From contig CM077648.1 in NCBI GenBank assembly GCA_039707465.1, positions 69,707,619 to 69,771,618 of the forward strand: 64,000 bases of DNA, written 5' to 3'. Source of the stretch: Rhabdophis nuchalis (taxonomy: Eukaryota; Chordata; Lepidosauria; Squamata; Natricidae). Positions within the stretch are counted from its first letter, which is position 1. Each line of letters begins with the position of its first letter. The notes under the pieces were generated by a model. That model worked only from the letters and a program-made list of their open reading frames with translations, was not told where the DNA came from and searched no databases. The position numbers and the translations under genes are program-made. Below, piece by piece: positions 1 to 12,000 of this stretch.

Positions 1-29
1 GGCTTGATTCGTTAAGAAATTTTCCTCCT

Positions 30-1892
30 GGCTTCCGGTTCCGGCTCCAGCGGCGACGGGCGAGCCTAGCGCTCGCTCGCCGCTTTGTTGCCTTTTCTGC
101 CCCCCCACGGGGGGCGAGACACTCCGGTTACCGGAGGTCTCCCGTAGGGTCGGCTCGGAGGAGACGTTCTTCCTCACGGCAGTGGGGAGAGCGCTCCCCT
201 CCGCGACCTAGGTGAGGAGGAACATGCTGCGGGGGGTTCTCCCTTCGCCAACGGCTGTCGGCGCCATTCACTTCAATGTAGAGGGCTGAGCGGAGAGATC
301 GGAAGGTCTGCCGAGGCTTCAGCTGCGAGGGAGAGTGAGTTCAAAAAAGACTTTTTTTCCTTGCTGCCAGCCAGGCTGAACGGACTGGGAGGGGGGTGTT
401 TGTTTTCAAAAAAAACCCCTCGGACTTAAGCGGCACTTTAAAATGGCTTCTCTGGAAGAGAAAGCGGAAATCTTAAATCCGGACTGTCTCTAACAAGGGA
501 AAGTGGTATGCGGCTACTTGCAACATTGTTTCTAGGTCTGGCTGGATAAAAAAAATTATTTTTCTACTCTCTCCTCTGGGCTCTGAGATGGGCGGTGGAA
601 GGTGGCTTTTCTTTGTCCCTGCCTGATTATTTCAACTATGGAAAATCCCCAGCGTCTCTTTACAATTGGGACTCTCTCTGGATATTGATGAAGAATTTTT
701 CTCTTGCTGGATTTGTGATTTCCTTTCTGGAGTACCTTCGTTATTATAACTATTGAGTTGGAAAATTGTCTCTCTCTTGGTTCCTGAATTTTACAACGTT
801 TCAACCTTGATCAGAACTTTTGGCTCCCGGTTAGTCTCACCAACCCCACCCTGAAAACGCCATTTTGGTGGCATTGACTTTAACAGTTAATCATGGCTCA
901 AGAAACAGCACTGGCAAGTTTAGAACAACGGATGGCTTCTCTTGAAACTGTTATACAAACTTTGGTAAAAGAAATTCAGGCCCAGAGGGCAGAAAACATC
1001 AATTTCAAGAAGGAGCTATTGGACACACGGAAGCAAGTGCTGGAAAACACACAGAAGACTGAAGAATTGGAAGGGGGGTTGGTGGGGGTTAAGGGAGAGA
1101 TTAAAAATGTTATTAAAGAGGTTGGGGAAACAAATGGGCATGTGTCTAGGATAGATATGGAAAGAATGACATATTTTTTGAGATTTCAGAACGTTCTTGA
1201 GGAATCTGGTGAATGCCTCCCTGATCTTATGAGCACAATTTTAGCAGACTATTTACAAAAACCTAAAGATGAGATCAGGGGGGACATTGACCTAGCCTAC
1301 AGAATTAACTCAGCATATGCCAGGATAAATGAAGTGCCTAGAGAGATACATGTGAAATTTGTTAGAAGGTCAACCAGAGAGGAAATCCTGAAAGTGCAGA
1401 GAGGTAGTCCATTAATCTACCAACAAAAAGAGGTTGCTATCTTGAAGCAGATCCCTAGAAAGATTCGAGAAGCAAGGAGGAAATTTTCCTTCTTGCCTAA
1501 AATTTTATTTGATCATGGGATTTGGTTCAAGTGGGTGACACCCGAAGGGATGCTGGTGTTCTGGGAAGGAGGAAGAGTGAGGATAAAAACAGTTGTTGAG
1601 GCGGAAGCCTTTCTTAAAAAACATTCCTCTGCCCTGGGGGAAGATCCAGGGGGGACGGAGGGGGTAAATGTCTGACAGCATGGAATTGAGAATTTAGGTA
1701 TATGTACTTGCTTTTACCTTGTAGTGTTATGAAAAATGTTTTTTTTTGTTATTTTATTACTGTGTATTTTGAGGTCTCGGAAGGGCCGACGACTCTGACG
1801 TGAATGCTCTCAAAATTTCTTTGTATCCCTTACCCTACCCTATAGAAAAAATGTAAAATGTAAAACCAATAAAACTTTTTCAATATAAAAAA
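30..1892 (+). mobile_element. HAL1-like element, copy 1 (L1 with ORF1 only), full length
   Basis: This element has a GC-rich 5' UTR of about 860 nt, one ORF encoding an L1 ORF1 protein, and a 3' UTR of about 210 nt ending in ccaataaaacttttt and an A-rich tail. It has no ORF2. A 16-bp target duplication (aagaaattttcctcct at 14-29, aagaatttttcctcct at 1893-1908, one mismatch) shows the copy is complete and was inserted by L1-type machinery. It lies inside a gypsy gag frame. The same ORF1-to-3'UTR arrangement recurs at 28489-30483 and 20111-20418, so the missing ORF2 belongs to the family and is not a local deletion. Confidence 0.88.
893..1675 (+). CDS. L1 ORF1 protein (HAL1-like copy 1), open
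   Basis: This is a 260-residue open frame in the middle of a complete element. Residues about 5-75 form a heptad-like coiled coil (LASLEQRMASLETVIQTL and onward). Residues about 90-170 match the RNA-binding RRM of the Transposase_22/L1 ORF1p family (YFLRFQNVLEESGECLPD, then REIHVKFVRRSTREEIL), and residues about 175-245 match the C-terminal domain. In L1 this protein trimerises and coats the RNA as a nucleic-acid chaperone. The start is the first ATG after the 5' UTR and aligns with the ATG of copy 2. The C-terminus ends earlier than in copy 2 (GGTEGVNV against a further stretch ending RLRSKK), probably through a small mutation. The frame carries no internal stop, so the copy is fairly young. 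Confidence 0.88.
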   Translation: MAQETALASLEQRMASLETVIQTLVKEIQAQRAENINFKKELLDTRKQVLENTQKTEELEGGLVGVKGEIKNVIKEVGETNGHVSRIDMERMTYFLRFQNVLEESGECLPDLMSTILADYLQKPKDEIRGDIDLAYRINSAYARINEVPREIHVKFVRRSTREEILKVQRGSPLIYQQKEVAILKQIPRKIREARRKFSFLPKILFDHGIWFKWVTPEGMLVFWEGGRVRIKTVVEAEAFLKKHSSALGEDPGGTEGVNV

Positions 1893-2249
1893 AAGAATTT
1901 TTCCTCCTCAGCCTCTTCCCATGCCGGGGGGGGGGGGGCACCTACGTCTGTTGATTGTGACTCCAGGGGGATCTCTTCAAATTCGCCCTTTAGTCCCACT
2001 CCCACTGACCAGCGGGGACGAACAGATTTCTCCTCAGTTTTGTCCTCCAAATCCAAATCCACCAAACATTCCATTACTAACCTTTCTTCCAAAGGTTCTG
2101 GTTCTGGGGTGCATGATGTTGCAGTCGCTCCCATGTCTTCCTCCTGGTCGCTGCCGGGGCCAGACATTTCTTTGAAGTTTTATGGTTTAATTACACTCCC
2201 TTCTGTAGGTGTTAGCTCAGAGATGAGTGCAAAGTGAGACTTTGCTTAT

Positions 2250-2683
2250 TGTCAGAACTGCCTCTAATGATGACCAAGAAAGAATCCACTCAAATCTATT
2301 TTTTAAAGATTTAAGAGTACTTTTACTGGTTACGAAAAGAATGCAGCCAAGTTCAAGCAAAGTCTGAGATATTCGCGCGCGAAAGCATACATATCAATCA
2401 GCATCCACCCCCCTTTTCCCATAACCCCCCAAACCATTGTCCAATGCAAAAACCCCTTTGATGTCATGTGGGTTGCATCTTCAGGAGCATCATCAGAATG
2501 GTATGCAAGACCGTTGACCTTGGCTACTGCCAGTACCAGCTCCTGGCATGTGAAGTAGAAAGCGAGAGCATCTACTATCTTCAAAACACCTCCTGCAAAT
2601 ATATAATCCCATTCCCAAAACCCATAGTCCCTCCCTCCCCATTTCAATGACAGCCGAAGCAAGCAAGAAAGCGGAGGCTGACA
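2250..2683 (-). repeat. Gypsy LTR (5' LTR of the minus-strand element)
   Basis: The TG...CA termini are TGTCAG and CTGACA. Inner blocks such as acttttactggttacg, aggagcatcatcagaatgg and cagccgaagc are shared with the LTR at 61009-61388. At 434 bp it is longer than its two relatives (371 and 380 bp). Confidence 0.75.
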
Positions 2684-2734
2684 CTTCCCTTTTGCAGCTT
2701 TAAATAGTTTAATTAATATTTCATTAGTGCCTTG

Positions 2735-5255
2735 AGGGAGGAGCCTGTGTCGCGACGATACAATGCTTGATCTCGCCACTGCGAGATCATTGTCAATTCC
2801 TTTGCTGCTGGACGGTCCAGTTGGACCTAAACTGTCCTGTAGGGACAGTGAAGGGGAAGACGAATCTTTGTTAATTGCAGGGTCACCGCAAAGTCCCTAT
2901 TGATCCAAAGGAAGGGCTTCTAATCCGCAGTAAACAGACACCCCCTAGGCTGGCAAAGTTGCTAATGACTCAGGAAAGAAGGGAATGAGAGTGAAAGTAG
3001 ATTCTAGCTGGTGAGATTTTTACTGCTTTAAAAGAGACTGTTCTAAAAGATATTGCCCATAAACAATTTTAAACTACGTTGAAACTTTTAAAAATAGAAA
3101 TAAGCAGCGGAATTAAGCTTTGGAGGATCCGGGTCAGTGTGTTATCACAATTTCTTTAATTGGTATTTTAAATGGAGCCTATGAAGAATTTTTAAATGGA
3201 TCGGAGTAAGTTTTCTTCTTCTATTTTTTTTCCTTGGCTATAACCTATGGACTAAATCTCTTCCTTTTCATTACTATGTGTGATTTTTAAACATTTTCCT
3301 CTTCTCTACTATGCTTAAGAATTTGATTTCTTTTTGAAACAACTAAGATACAAAAAGAAAAAATTGGAACGATTGAAATAACAAGAGAAAATGGCGCTGC
3401 TACTTGAAAGCTAAATTATGTGGATTACAGACAAAATATTTTTACTCCTACTATTGTTTATTCTGGTTTGGAATTTTACAGACCTACAGTTTGCTTAAAA
3501 GTGAAAGGGGAACTGGGTTTTTTTCGTTATAAATGTTTTTTTGAAGCCTAATTTCAATCAGAGACTTTATCATGAATTTAAGTCTGTTAAAAACATTTAA
3601 GACAGAGTAGCAGCTTTTTTTTCATCAACATCCGAAGACAATGGCGTATACTGAACAATAGAAAGAAATTATTACCTTACAAGAGATAATGGATGTGATA
3701 CAGCAATTTGCTAATTCATTTGAAAAAAAATTAGAGCATCTAATTGGAAAATATGAGGAAACAGATGGAGTTACATATCAAATGGAAAAAAACAGGTTGG
3801 TTTCGCACTAAAGAGAAAAATAATCACAGAGAAACTAAATGTCAGCCTCTGCTTTTGCTCGCTTCGGCTGTCATATTGTAGTGTTTGTGTTGCTAGGTTA
3901 CGAGTGTGCAGGAGAGAGGGATGTGGCCACGGACTGTTATCACCTCAGCTAATGGTCTGCATTCCATTCTGATGATGACCCTGGGCAGGACTTACACCTG
4001 ATGTCGTGAACGGCTGGGCATTGGACAATATGCTGGGGTCAAGAGGCGAAGGGTGGGGTTATGCTTTGATACGTGTGTTGTGCGCCTAAATGTTTCATTC
4101 CTTGCTTGACTTTCGCTGCAGTCTTATCATATTCAGTAAAAGTAGCCTTAATCTTTCCAAATGAGTTTAAGTGTGTTCTTTCTTGATTTATGATGGAAGC
4201 AGGTCTGACACTAAAACTGTTGATCCTTTTCATGAGTGGTTTATGTTTGGCAATGGGAAAAGTGGAACATGGAAAGATGAATTGGATGGATGGGAACTCC
4301 GCTTCAGATGGCAAGATACAGAAGAAGAAACAATAAAAGATTTTATGGCATTAAAGAAAGAAACATTACCAGTAATATTATTGATAACAATCCTGACAGT
4401 TAAAGTTAAGCTGACTAAGGAAGAAGAAGAAGGACTCCGAAATGACAGGAAAGAACATACAATGAACTGCAAAGAGAAATCCATAAAAATTGGATTAAGG
4501 ATACGTTCAGAAGAATTATGCCACAAATGGCAGAAGACGTGGTATGGCTTTATTACTGGAAAGATACAGGCTGATAGACAAAAAGTTAACTTAAAACCAT
4601 TTGAGATTAGGGAAATTTAGTGATAATAGACAGTTAAATAAGCAATTGAAAATGATAATAATGGATATATATATGCATAGTTATAGTTATAATAATGTAG
4701 TAATTGGAAATGAATATTGAATGGTATTTATTAAAGGAGATGAGTAAGAGCTTGGTCATATACAAAGATTAATAAAAAAGAAATTAAACAAAGGAGAGAT
4801 AAGGATAACAAGACCTATATAAGTATGGGTATAATGTGGGAAAACTGGATATAAATTTTAAACAGGGATTTGAAAAGGAGGATTAGAAACTCTTTGGATA
4901 CTAAATATTATTGATGTTTGGTTAGAATTGGCTACAGGTAATAATGATTTTGGAGGATAGTAGAATTAATAAATATGATGCCAATATGTGGCTATGTTTT
5001 ACATTTTTGAATGTTTTAAAATGAGGGACGTATTATACAATTATAATTAAGCAAGAATGAAGGCATGTATAATGTTTATAAATATATTTGATGTGATGTA
5101 TCTGAAATAATATGAAATACTATGAAACTTGGATGAAGATTGAAGAGATACATGAAAATATTTTGTAACCAGCAGATACACTTTCAATAGCATGTAAGAT
5201 GGAGGATTTTTGTGTTGTGTTTAAAAATAAAATAAATTCAATAATTAAAAAAAAA
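2735..5255 (+). mobile_element. Family B retroposon, copy 1, full length
   Basis: The element starts gggaggagcc, like the start of L1 5' UTRs, and ends in an A-rich tail. It is flanked by a perfect 15-bp duplication (ttcattagtgccttg at 2720-2734 and 5256-5270). Without the solo LTR inside it, it is about 2.1 kb. It has a 5' UTR of roughly 900 nt, then a decayed lysine/glutamate-rich coding stretch (an ATG near 3641, broken by stops, and an open piece at about 4230-4620), then a very AT-rich 3' region. No RT, endonuclease or ORF2 is visible. The 15-bp duplication and A-tail imply L1-type target-primed insertion. Homologous copies lie at 14002-19924, 27000-27298, 32552-33384 and 34228-34590. 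I do not recognise the family by name. Confidence 0.75.
3840..4210 (-). mobile_element. Solo gypsy LTR inside family B copy 1
   Basis: A 371-bp LTR (TGTCAGCC ... TCTGACA as read on the plus strand) is flanked by the 5-bp duplication ctaaa at 3835-3839 and 4211-4215. Its reverse complement matches the LTRs at 61009-61388 and 2250-2683 (for example actgcagcgaaagtcaagca). The single LTR with a target duplication means the internal part was lost by LTR-LTR recombination. The strand is assigned by comparison with those two LTRs, which are read in the opposite direction on the plus strand, so this copy may be of plus orientation relative to its coding strand. Confidence 0.85.
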
Positions 5256-5270
5256 TTCATTAGTGCCTTG

Positions 5271-6581
5271 TGCTTTTCTGTTTGATAGCTAGTATACTGC
5301 TTCTACTGATTGTCCAAAAACAAGACAATAAAATTCTAGGTGTGCAAGTCTATTCTCCTTCTACAAATATTTCTAGATTTCTGATTGTAAAGAGTTTCAA
5401 TATAGTCTTTCTTTTAACATCATTTGACTCTATAACAGTTATTTTGTAAATTTTCTCAAGTTTATCATATTTTTCGGAGTATATGAGGTACCTTTCCTCC
5501 CCTAACAGAGGGTGAAAATTTGGGTGCGTCTTATACACTGACTGTAGCCCTACCCACCCACCAGCCCCAACCCTTTGGCCTCTGCCTCCCAGCAATTTAC
5601 CTCTTTGCAGCAAACAGGGGCTTGTGGAGGCTTCAATAAGCTATAGCAGTCCCTGCAGCCTGGGAGAAATTGAAAGTGAAACTTGTTGTTTGTTTCATGT
5701 GGCAAATTGCTGGGAGGCAGATTTTTTTTCCTTGTGCTAATCAGGCTGTTTGCTGCAAGGAGGTAAGTCAACAACTATAAATGCCTATAGAATTTTCAAA
5801 TTATTAGACTTATTTTTTAAAGACTGCTTTATTATTATTTTAGACAACTTAACAAAATGAAGAAGCTTTTTAAAATAAATGCTTGATCTGAAAAGCCCCC
5901 GTGCTATTGTTTTAAAAAATGCTATTCTTTTAAATAGCAGAGAATCACTATACTTCCAGAAAGCACATCAATTTTAACAGCATCTGTACAAGTATAGTCT
6001 GAAATATAACACTACAAACATTGTATATTGTCTGTACTGTTTGTTGCAAGGAAGCAAATTGCTGAGAGGCAGAGGCAGATATTTTCCCCTTGTTTTCCTC
6101 CCCAAAATCTAGATGTGTCTTATACTCCAGAGCATCTTATAACTCCAAAAATACAGTAGCCATAAAATTTCTTGCAATTCTGTGCCTCCTAGATTGTTGA
6201 ATTTATGCATCCCCAGGATCTTGTCAAGTTGCTTTGTTTCTCTAATATTTGCATTCTAATCACCCATCAATAGTACAATCTCCTTTTCTGATTATTTTTA
6301 GTACATTCAGAAATTTGGCAAAGAATTATTTAATATTTTTCACTATTCTTTTTGCAAGAACAAAAATTGGTATAACTTTGATGCAACTTATCAATAATCT
6401 TAGCATCATTATCCTCTACTTGTTCATATAATGATTTGTAACTGGTTTAGTCTGATTCCATCTTCAGTGGGATGTGCTGAGAAAAACAAAGTGGAAACAC
6501 TTAGGGGAGAAATAATGGAAACTTAAATATGGGACAAGCAGCTGCCACAACTGTCTGGAAACCTGAGCAGGCAGGTTTATG
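5271..6581. other. NELL2 intron sequence with one DNA element
   Basis: Apart from the inverted-repeat element at 5468-6153 I see no gene or further element here; it is AT-rich intron DNA. Confidence 0.5.
5468..6153. mobile_element. Non-autonomous DNA element with terminal inverted repeats
   Basis: The left end tatttttcggagtat and the right end, reversed (tatttttggagttat), form an imperfect inverted repeat. Each is followed by variants of the 'gtgcgtcttatac' motif that is common in vertebrate DNA transposon remnants. The inside is AT-rich and repeats a ttgctgggaggcag block three times (about 5585, 5705, 6060). I found no clear target duplication and no transposase frame. Confidence 0.5.
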
Positions 6582-6586
6582 GAAGC

Positions 6587-6802
6587 TGTTAGATATTGAG
6601 ACTGGAGCAATAGGCTCCACCAAGGTCCTCCATTCCAGTGGGAAAATACTTAAAGCTGATTGGCTGAGTTGTCTGACAGCTCCCTATAAAAGGGCAAGCT
6701 GTCAGACAGGCCAGCGCTGGATCTGTACATAGTTTGCCAAACAAAGAGCTATTATTGTAATTGAAGCCTGAGTCCTGTCTTATCCATTCACCCTATCTAA
6801 CA
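6587..6802 (+). repeat. 5' LTR of the gypsy element
   Basis: It runs from TG to CA and contains a TATA-like box (ctataaaagg at about 6683) and an aaataaa/aacaaag poly-A-signal-like stretch. It pairs with 12277-12492. Confidence 0.92.
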
Positions 6803-6803
6803 C

Positions 6804-6821
6804 TGGCGATGAGGGTGGGAT
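6804..6821 (+). promoter_or_regulatory. Primer-binding site, tRNA-Ser-like
   Basis: One base after the 5' LTR, tggcgatgagggtgggat closely resembles the complement of the 3' end of tRNA-Ser(GCU) (TGGCGACGAGGATGGGAT, from memory; two mismatches). It would prime minus-strand cDNA synthesis. Confidence 0.6.
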
Positions 6822-6943
6822 CGGAAGACCATTAGGCAAAAAGAGCTGACAACGTGATCTAGCATAATCCCAGTTGGAGCAATAAACGTAGAGCACCAAG
6901 CATCCATTTTAAGCAGCAAATTCAAAGTTGCCTTGGCTCATCA

Positions 6944-8980
6944 AAATGACTATGCATGCCCCACCAGTTCCCTACGATCCAGCCATGGAGCACTGGGACT
7001 CCTACATGACCAGGTTCAAGTGCTTCATGGCACCCAATGCCTTCTTGGCCTATTGGACAACAGGAAGAGAGCTCTCTTCCTGAGTTACTGTGGGCCTGAG
7101 GTTTTGACACTGCAAAGGCACTGTCTGAGCCAACAACGGTCCAGACGGTCACCTGGTCCATACTACAAAACACTCTCATGACACACTAAATTGATTATCT
7201 GGACCCGCGCCAGTCCGGCATCCGGCCCGGGCACAGCACCGAGACGGCATTGGTCGCATTGGTGGATGATCTCTGGAGGGCCAGAGATGGGGGTTGTTCC
7301 TCCATCCTGGTCCTATTAGACCTCTCAGCGGCTTTTGATACCATCGACCATGGTATCCTATTGCATCGGCTGGAGGGGTTGGGGGTGAGGGGCACCGTAT
7401 TACGGTGGTTCTCCTCCTACCTCTCCGGTCGGTCGCAATTTGTGTTGGCAGGAGAGCAGAGGTCGACCTCGAGACTCCTCACTTGTGGGGTGCCTCAGGG
7501 GTCGGTCCTCTCGCCTCTCCTGTTCAACACATATATGAAGCCGCTGGGCGAGATCATCCGTGGTTTTGGGGTAGAGTACCATCTCTACGCTGATGATACG
7601 CAGCTGTATATATCTACCCCAAACCACCCCAACGATGCCGTAGAGGTGATGTGCCAGTGCCTGGAAGCCGTGCGGGCCTGGATGGGAAGTAACAGACTCA
7701 GACTCAACCCGTCCAAGACCGAGTGGCTGTGGTTTCCAGCATCCCGGTACAACCAGTTGACTCCATCACTGGCCATAGGGGGCGAACATCTAACCCCTGT
7801 GATGGGGCACGCAACTTGGGCGTCCTCCTTGATACACGGCTGTCCATGGAAGATCAAGTGACAGCCGTGGCCAGGAGGGCGTTCTACCAGGTCCGCCAGA
7901 TATGCCAGTTGCGTCCCCTATTGGATCGGGATGCCCTATGCACAGTCACTCATGCCATCATGACATCCTGACTGGACTACTGCAACGCTCTCTACATGGG
8001 GCTCCCCTTGAGGTGCACCCGAAGACTTCAGCTTGTCCAGAATGCAGCCGCGCGGGCTGTTATGGGAACCTCGAGGTTTGCCCATGTAACACCGCTCCTG
8101 CGCGAGCTGCATTGGCTGCCTGTCGTCTTTCGGGTGCGCTTCAAGATGTTGGTCATCATCTTTAAAGCGCTCCATGGCACGGGCCCTAGCTATCTGCAGG
8201 ATCGGATTCTGCCCCATACACCCTGCGGCCGATTCTCTCCCACAGAGAGGGACTTCTCTGGGTGCTGTCCACTAGGCTATGCCAGCGGGTGACGCCCAGG
8301 GGAAGGGCCTTCTCTGTGGCGGGCCCGGCCCTCTGGAATGACCTGCCCCCCGAAATTAGAACAACTACGGACCTCCGCTCCTTCCGTCAAAAATTAAAAA
8401 CGCACTTTTTCTGCTTGGCCGGCCTAGGTTAGTCATCTGTTTATTGTTTAATCGGGTTTTTAAGGGGTTTAGTTTTTAGTATTTTGGGTTTTTAGTGCAG
8501 GGATAAATTGTTTAATCTTGATTTTATTTATATTTATGTATATTTATGTTTGTATATTTTAATTCCCCTGTGCACCGCTCCGAGTCCCTTCGGGGAGAGG
8601 AAGCGGTCTATAAATTAAATATTATTATTATTATTATTATTACTACACGCCAAAACCATTCAAATTTGTGTGGTGGCATGAATTCAATTTGTGCAACCAA
8701 AAAGAAGGGGAGACCATCAACCAGTGTTGCCATGCTTTGTAAGGCTGCAGCATACTGTGAATTCAGAGACTTGGATGAGTTGCTGCTCAATCGAATAATC
8801 TGTGGAATGAGGATATTAACTTACAGCGGAGGCTGCTGGCAAAGATGAACCTCACACTACAGATTACATAGAATGAGGCCAGAGCGATGGAATCATCAAC
8901 CAAATCTACAGAAATGCTCCAAAAGCATGGCACTCTGAAAAACATGCCCTGAGCTGTCACAGTGCATTGCGAGACTACCA
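6944..8980 (+). pseudogene. Gypsy gag, broken by an L2 insertion and frameshifts
   Basis: The frame starts MTMHAPPVPYDPAMEHWD and resembles gag of Mag-type gypsy elements (Y-D-P ... W-x-x-Y-x-x-R-F). A frameshift near 7060 passes it to a frame with KRALFLSYCGPEVL. The L2 at 7184-8642 interrupts it, and gag resumes after 8645 (CEFRDLDELLLNRIICGMR). It is not functional. Confidence 0.7.
7184..8642 (+). mobile_element. L2-clade LINE, 5'-truncated
   Basis: It begins in the RT at the '[22 protein letters not shown]' region and runs through [40 protein letters not shown] and the YADDT catalytic motif (about 7590) to the C-terminal domain. It ends in the 3' UTR hairpin-like cgagtcccttcggggagag and an (ATT)n tail at 8620-8641. 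Frameshifts near 7790 and a stop near 7970 inactivate it. The [11 protein letters not shown] motif and the microsatellite tail point to the L2 clade of the Jockey/CR1 group. It lies in the gag of the gypsy element at 6587-12492. Confidence 0.88.
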
Positions 8981-9329
8981 AACAATGAGGACGCCTTCAT
9001 TCTGAAAGGAAAAAAACCACCATATGAGACTGAAGGACATTTCCCACCATGCACAGGCTGAGGCGGCCAAGGACAACTTGTTGATTTAGGGATGCCATCT
9101 GCCAGAGGTGCGACTGGAAGGGGCACCTGGCCTGAATCTGCTGTGAAAATCTACCAGCCATGCAACAACCCAGACCAGTGACAAGCCAAGGCCACCCAGA
9201 TGTGGGAACTGGAAATCCTGGTGGAAGCACGAAAGGGAGGAATCAACAGACACATTCCAGATCAAGATTTGGCAGGCCAACATGCCATGAAACAAGAAGC
9301 TGTGTGTAACCACCAGGATCAAAGGAGCT

Positions 9330-12000
9330 CCATGCAGTATGGAAATTGATACCGGGTCATCCCTGACCATCGTATCCTGGGCTACCCTGAAGAAGGCCAT
9401 CCTGAGCCTCCAGAGAAACCAGCTAAAGTGCCAGCAACTATGGCTCAGCGATTATCAGGGAAATTGCATCCCTGTCCTTGGCTGTGGCACTTTCCGTGTA
9501 TAGTTTAAATCTTTTGATGGGTTGCTTCTACTGATGGTGGTCAGTAGCTCCTTCCCAAGCCTGCTTGGCTTGGATTGGTTTGAGTCCCTAGGCATGGGGG
9601 TAACCGGGATCAATGCCATCACCAATGACAGCGCTGAAAAATTGATCCCAAAGTTTGAGGATGTCTTCAGTGGAGACCTGGGAAAGTATGTGGGGACTCC
9701 TCTTTCTTTTATCCTAAACTCCAGTATTGCTCCGATTAGAATGAAGCCCTGGAGGGTTCCTTTTGCCCTCTGACCCAAAATTGACAAAGAATTGGATATA
9801 TTAATTGGTCAGGGAGTCCTGGAGCCTGTCGACCATGCCCATTGGGAAACCACCATAGTAAGCCCCCAATTAAGTCTGATGGGTTGATCCGCATATACGC
9901 AGATTATAAGTGCAACCTGACTAAATTTCTCCAGCAAAGTGCATACCCGGTACCAATTGTACAACATTTGTTTCATTCCCTTGGGCTGGGAAAAATATTC
10001 ACAAAATTAGACCTGGCATTGCTGGTAGAGCAGTTGCCAGTAGATGGCACTACCACAGAGGCTCAAACCATTGTGGCACATAGGGTGCATTTAAATACAA
10101 TAGATTACAATTCGGAGTCAGCACCCCATAAATTCTAAAATGAAGGCTATTCAGGATGACCCCACACTGCGCAACCAGACTGAGCTGCAGGCGTTCCTCA
10201 GTTAATTTTTACAGAGTTTTCTTACAACAGGAGATGACTGTAGCAGAACCTTTGCATTGGTTTTGGGGAAGAAAGCCAAATAGACCTGGGACAGAACTGA
10301 AGCTGCAGTGTTTGCCACTGTCAAATGGCTGCTATCAGCGGACAGCCTTCTGGTTCAATACAACCAGACTCTCCCTTTGGTTTTGACCTGTGACGCATCA
10401 CCCTTCAGCATAGGGGCTGTCCTCAGCCACTGTCTGCCCAATGGAACGGAGGTCTTGATCATCTATTATTCAAGGACCCTGTCCACCTCAGAACAGAACT
10501 ATAGCCAGTTGGACAGGAAAGAACTGGCTGTGGTAGCAGGGGTCAAGCAGTTCCATGGGTACTTGTACGGTTAGGGATTCGAATTCATTACTGACCACAA
10601 ACCACTGCTAGGGCTTTTGGCTGGGGACCGCCCTACTCCTGCATCCTTCTCACTGCGAATGACTAGATTGACTATCTTTTTAGCAGCTTGCAACTATAGA
10701 CTCACCCATCGCTCCAGAAAGACACTGGATCATACTGATGCCCTCAGCAGATGCCCATTGCCAGAACTTTTGAAAGACCCCACCAGACTGACACACCAGT
10801 CTTGTTTATTGACTGCCTGGACACTGGTCCTGTAACATCCAACAAGGTTGCAAGACATTCTGCAAAGGACAGAACAGGTTCTGAACTGGATGTAGAGGGG
10901 GTGGCCCAAGGGGCTGGTTGGGGATGAATTCAAAACGTTTGTCCCAAAGCAAAATGAACTGTCTGCTATGGGGGGGGTTGTCTGCTGTGGGGGGTACTGG
11001 ATGATTGTTCCACCCAAACTGTGGAACTCTGGACACATTGCATGTATGGGGTTGTCTGGATGAAAGTATTGGCAAGGAGTTATGCATGGTGGCCTAACAT
11101 GGATAGGGAGATCGCAGAGTGGGTAGCAACCTGCACACCATGCCAGGAAACTCAACCAGCTCCCCCAGAGGCACCCGTGCATGAATGGGAAGGTCCTAAG
11201 GCACTCTGATCCAGGGTGCACATTGATTTTGCAGGCCCCGTGCATGGGCAAACTTTCCTCATAGTTGTGGATGCCTACTTGAAATTGTTAGAGGTAGTCC
11301 TCATGACCACCACCATGGCGAGATGGTCATCAAGATGCTACAGAGACTTTTCTCCATGCACAGCCTGCCCAATGTTCTGGTTTCTGACAACAGGCTCCAA
11401 TTTATGGCCATTCAATTTGAAACCTTCCTAGCAGAGCAGGGAATCATACATGCCCTGGTCTGATTCCCTGCTCAGACATGCCCTGGTCTGATCAGACATG
11501 CCCTGGTCTGACATGCCCTGGTCTGATTTCCACCCAGCCAGAAATGGTCAAGCAGAAAGAATGGTGCAAACTGCTAAAAAAGCCCCATCTAGAGTGGGCC
11601 CAGGTGATTGGAAAATCTGCACTGATAAATTCCTCCTCGTACAGCACATCATGTCAAATGCACTACAGGAAGAAGCCCCTCTGAACTCTTAATGGGTCAC
11701 CAGCTAAGGTCTCTCTTTGACCAGCTACACCCAAACTATTCTGCCAAGACTCCAATTGATTCAATGAGTCAACGCCAGTCATTTAGCATAGGGGATCAAG
11801 TATATGCCCACAACTATGCTTGGGATGCTCTCTGGGTTCCTAGCACAATCATTGAAATTATCAGCCCTTACTCTTACTGACTACAGCTCGAGGATGGTAG
11901 AAGCTGGAGAAGGCACATTGACCAACTCCGAGGCCAACTCAGCCACTCCACTCTTAGGCAACCAGAAATAACTGACACGAGTTAGCCAAGGCCCTACCCA
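9330..12000 (+). pseudogene. Gypsy pol remnants: protease, RT, RNase H, integrase
   Basis: The protease motif M-E-I-D-T-G-S-S lies at about 9340. The RT start (IRIYADYKCNLTKFL, PVPIVQHLFHSLG) is at 9880-10010. A deletion near 10120 then removes the catalytic Y-x-D-D block. RNase H follows at about 10380-10760 (DASPFSIGAVLSHCLPNGTE, NYSQLDRKELAVV), and the integrase zinc finger and core at about 11020-11690 (YAWWPNMDREIAEW, CTPCQE, HIDFAGPVHGQTFL). Several stops and frameshifts occur. Integrase contains four tandem copies of acatgccctggtctga at about 11447-11527. Confidence 0.8.

Larger units (their letters stand above)
1..2683 (-). mobile_element. Gypsy element, minus strand: gag start and 5' LTR
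   Basis: The LTR at 2250-2683 starts TGTCAGAACTG and ends GGCTGACA on the plus strand. It is the same family as the LTRs at 3840-4210 and 61009-61388. Reading leftwards on the minus strand, an open frame begins at 2167 (MSGPGSDQEEDMG) and is rich in Glu, Asp and Pro, fitting the N-terminus of a gypsy gag. At 1909 the frame is interrupted by HAL1-like copy 1. On the other side of that insertion, at positions 1-29, the frame picks up again, so the gag continues off the left edge. The flanks do not give a clean 5-bp duplication (cttat against cttcc), so whether the element is intact is unknown. Confidence 0.7.
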
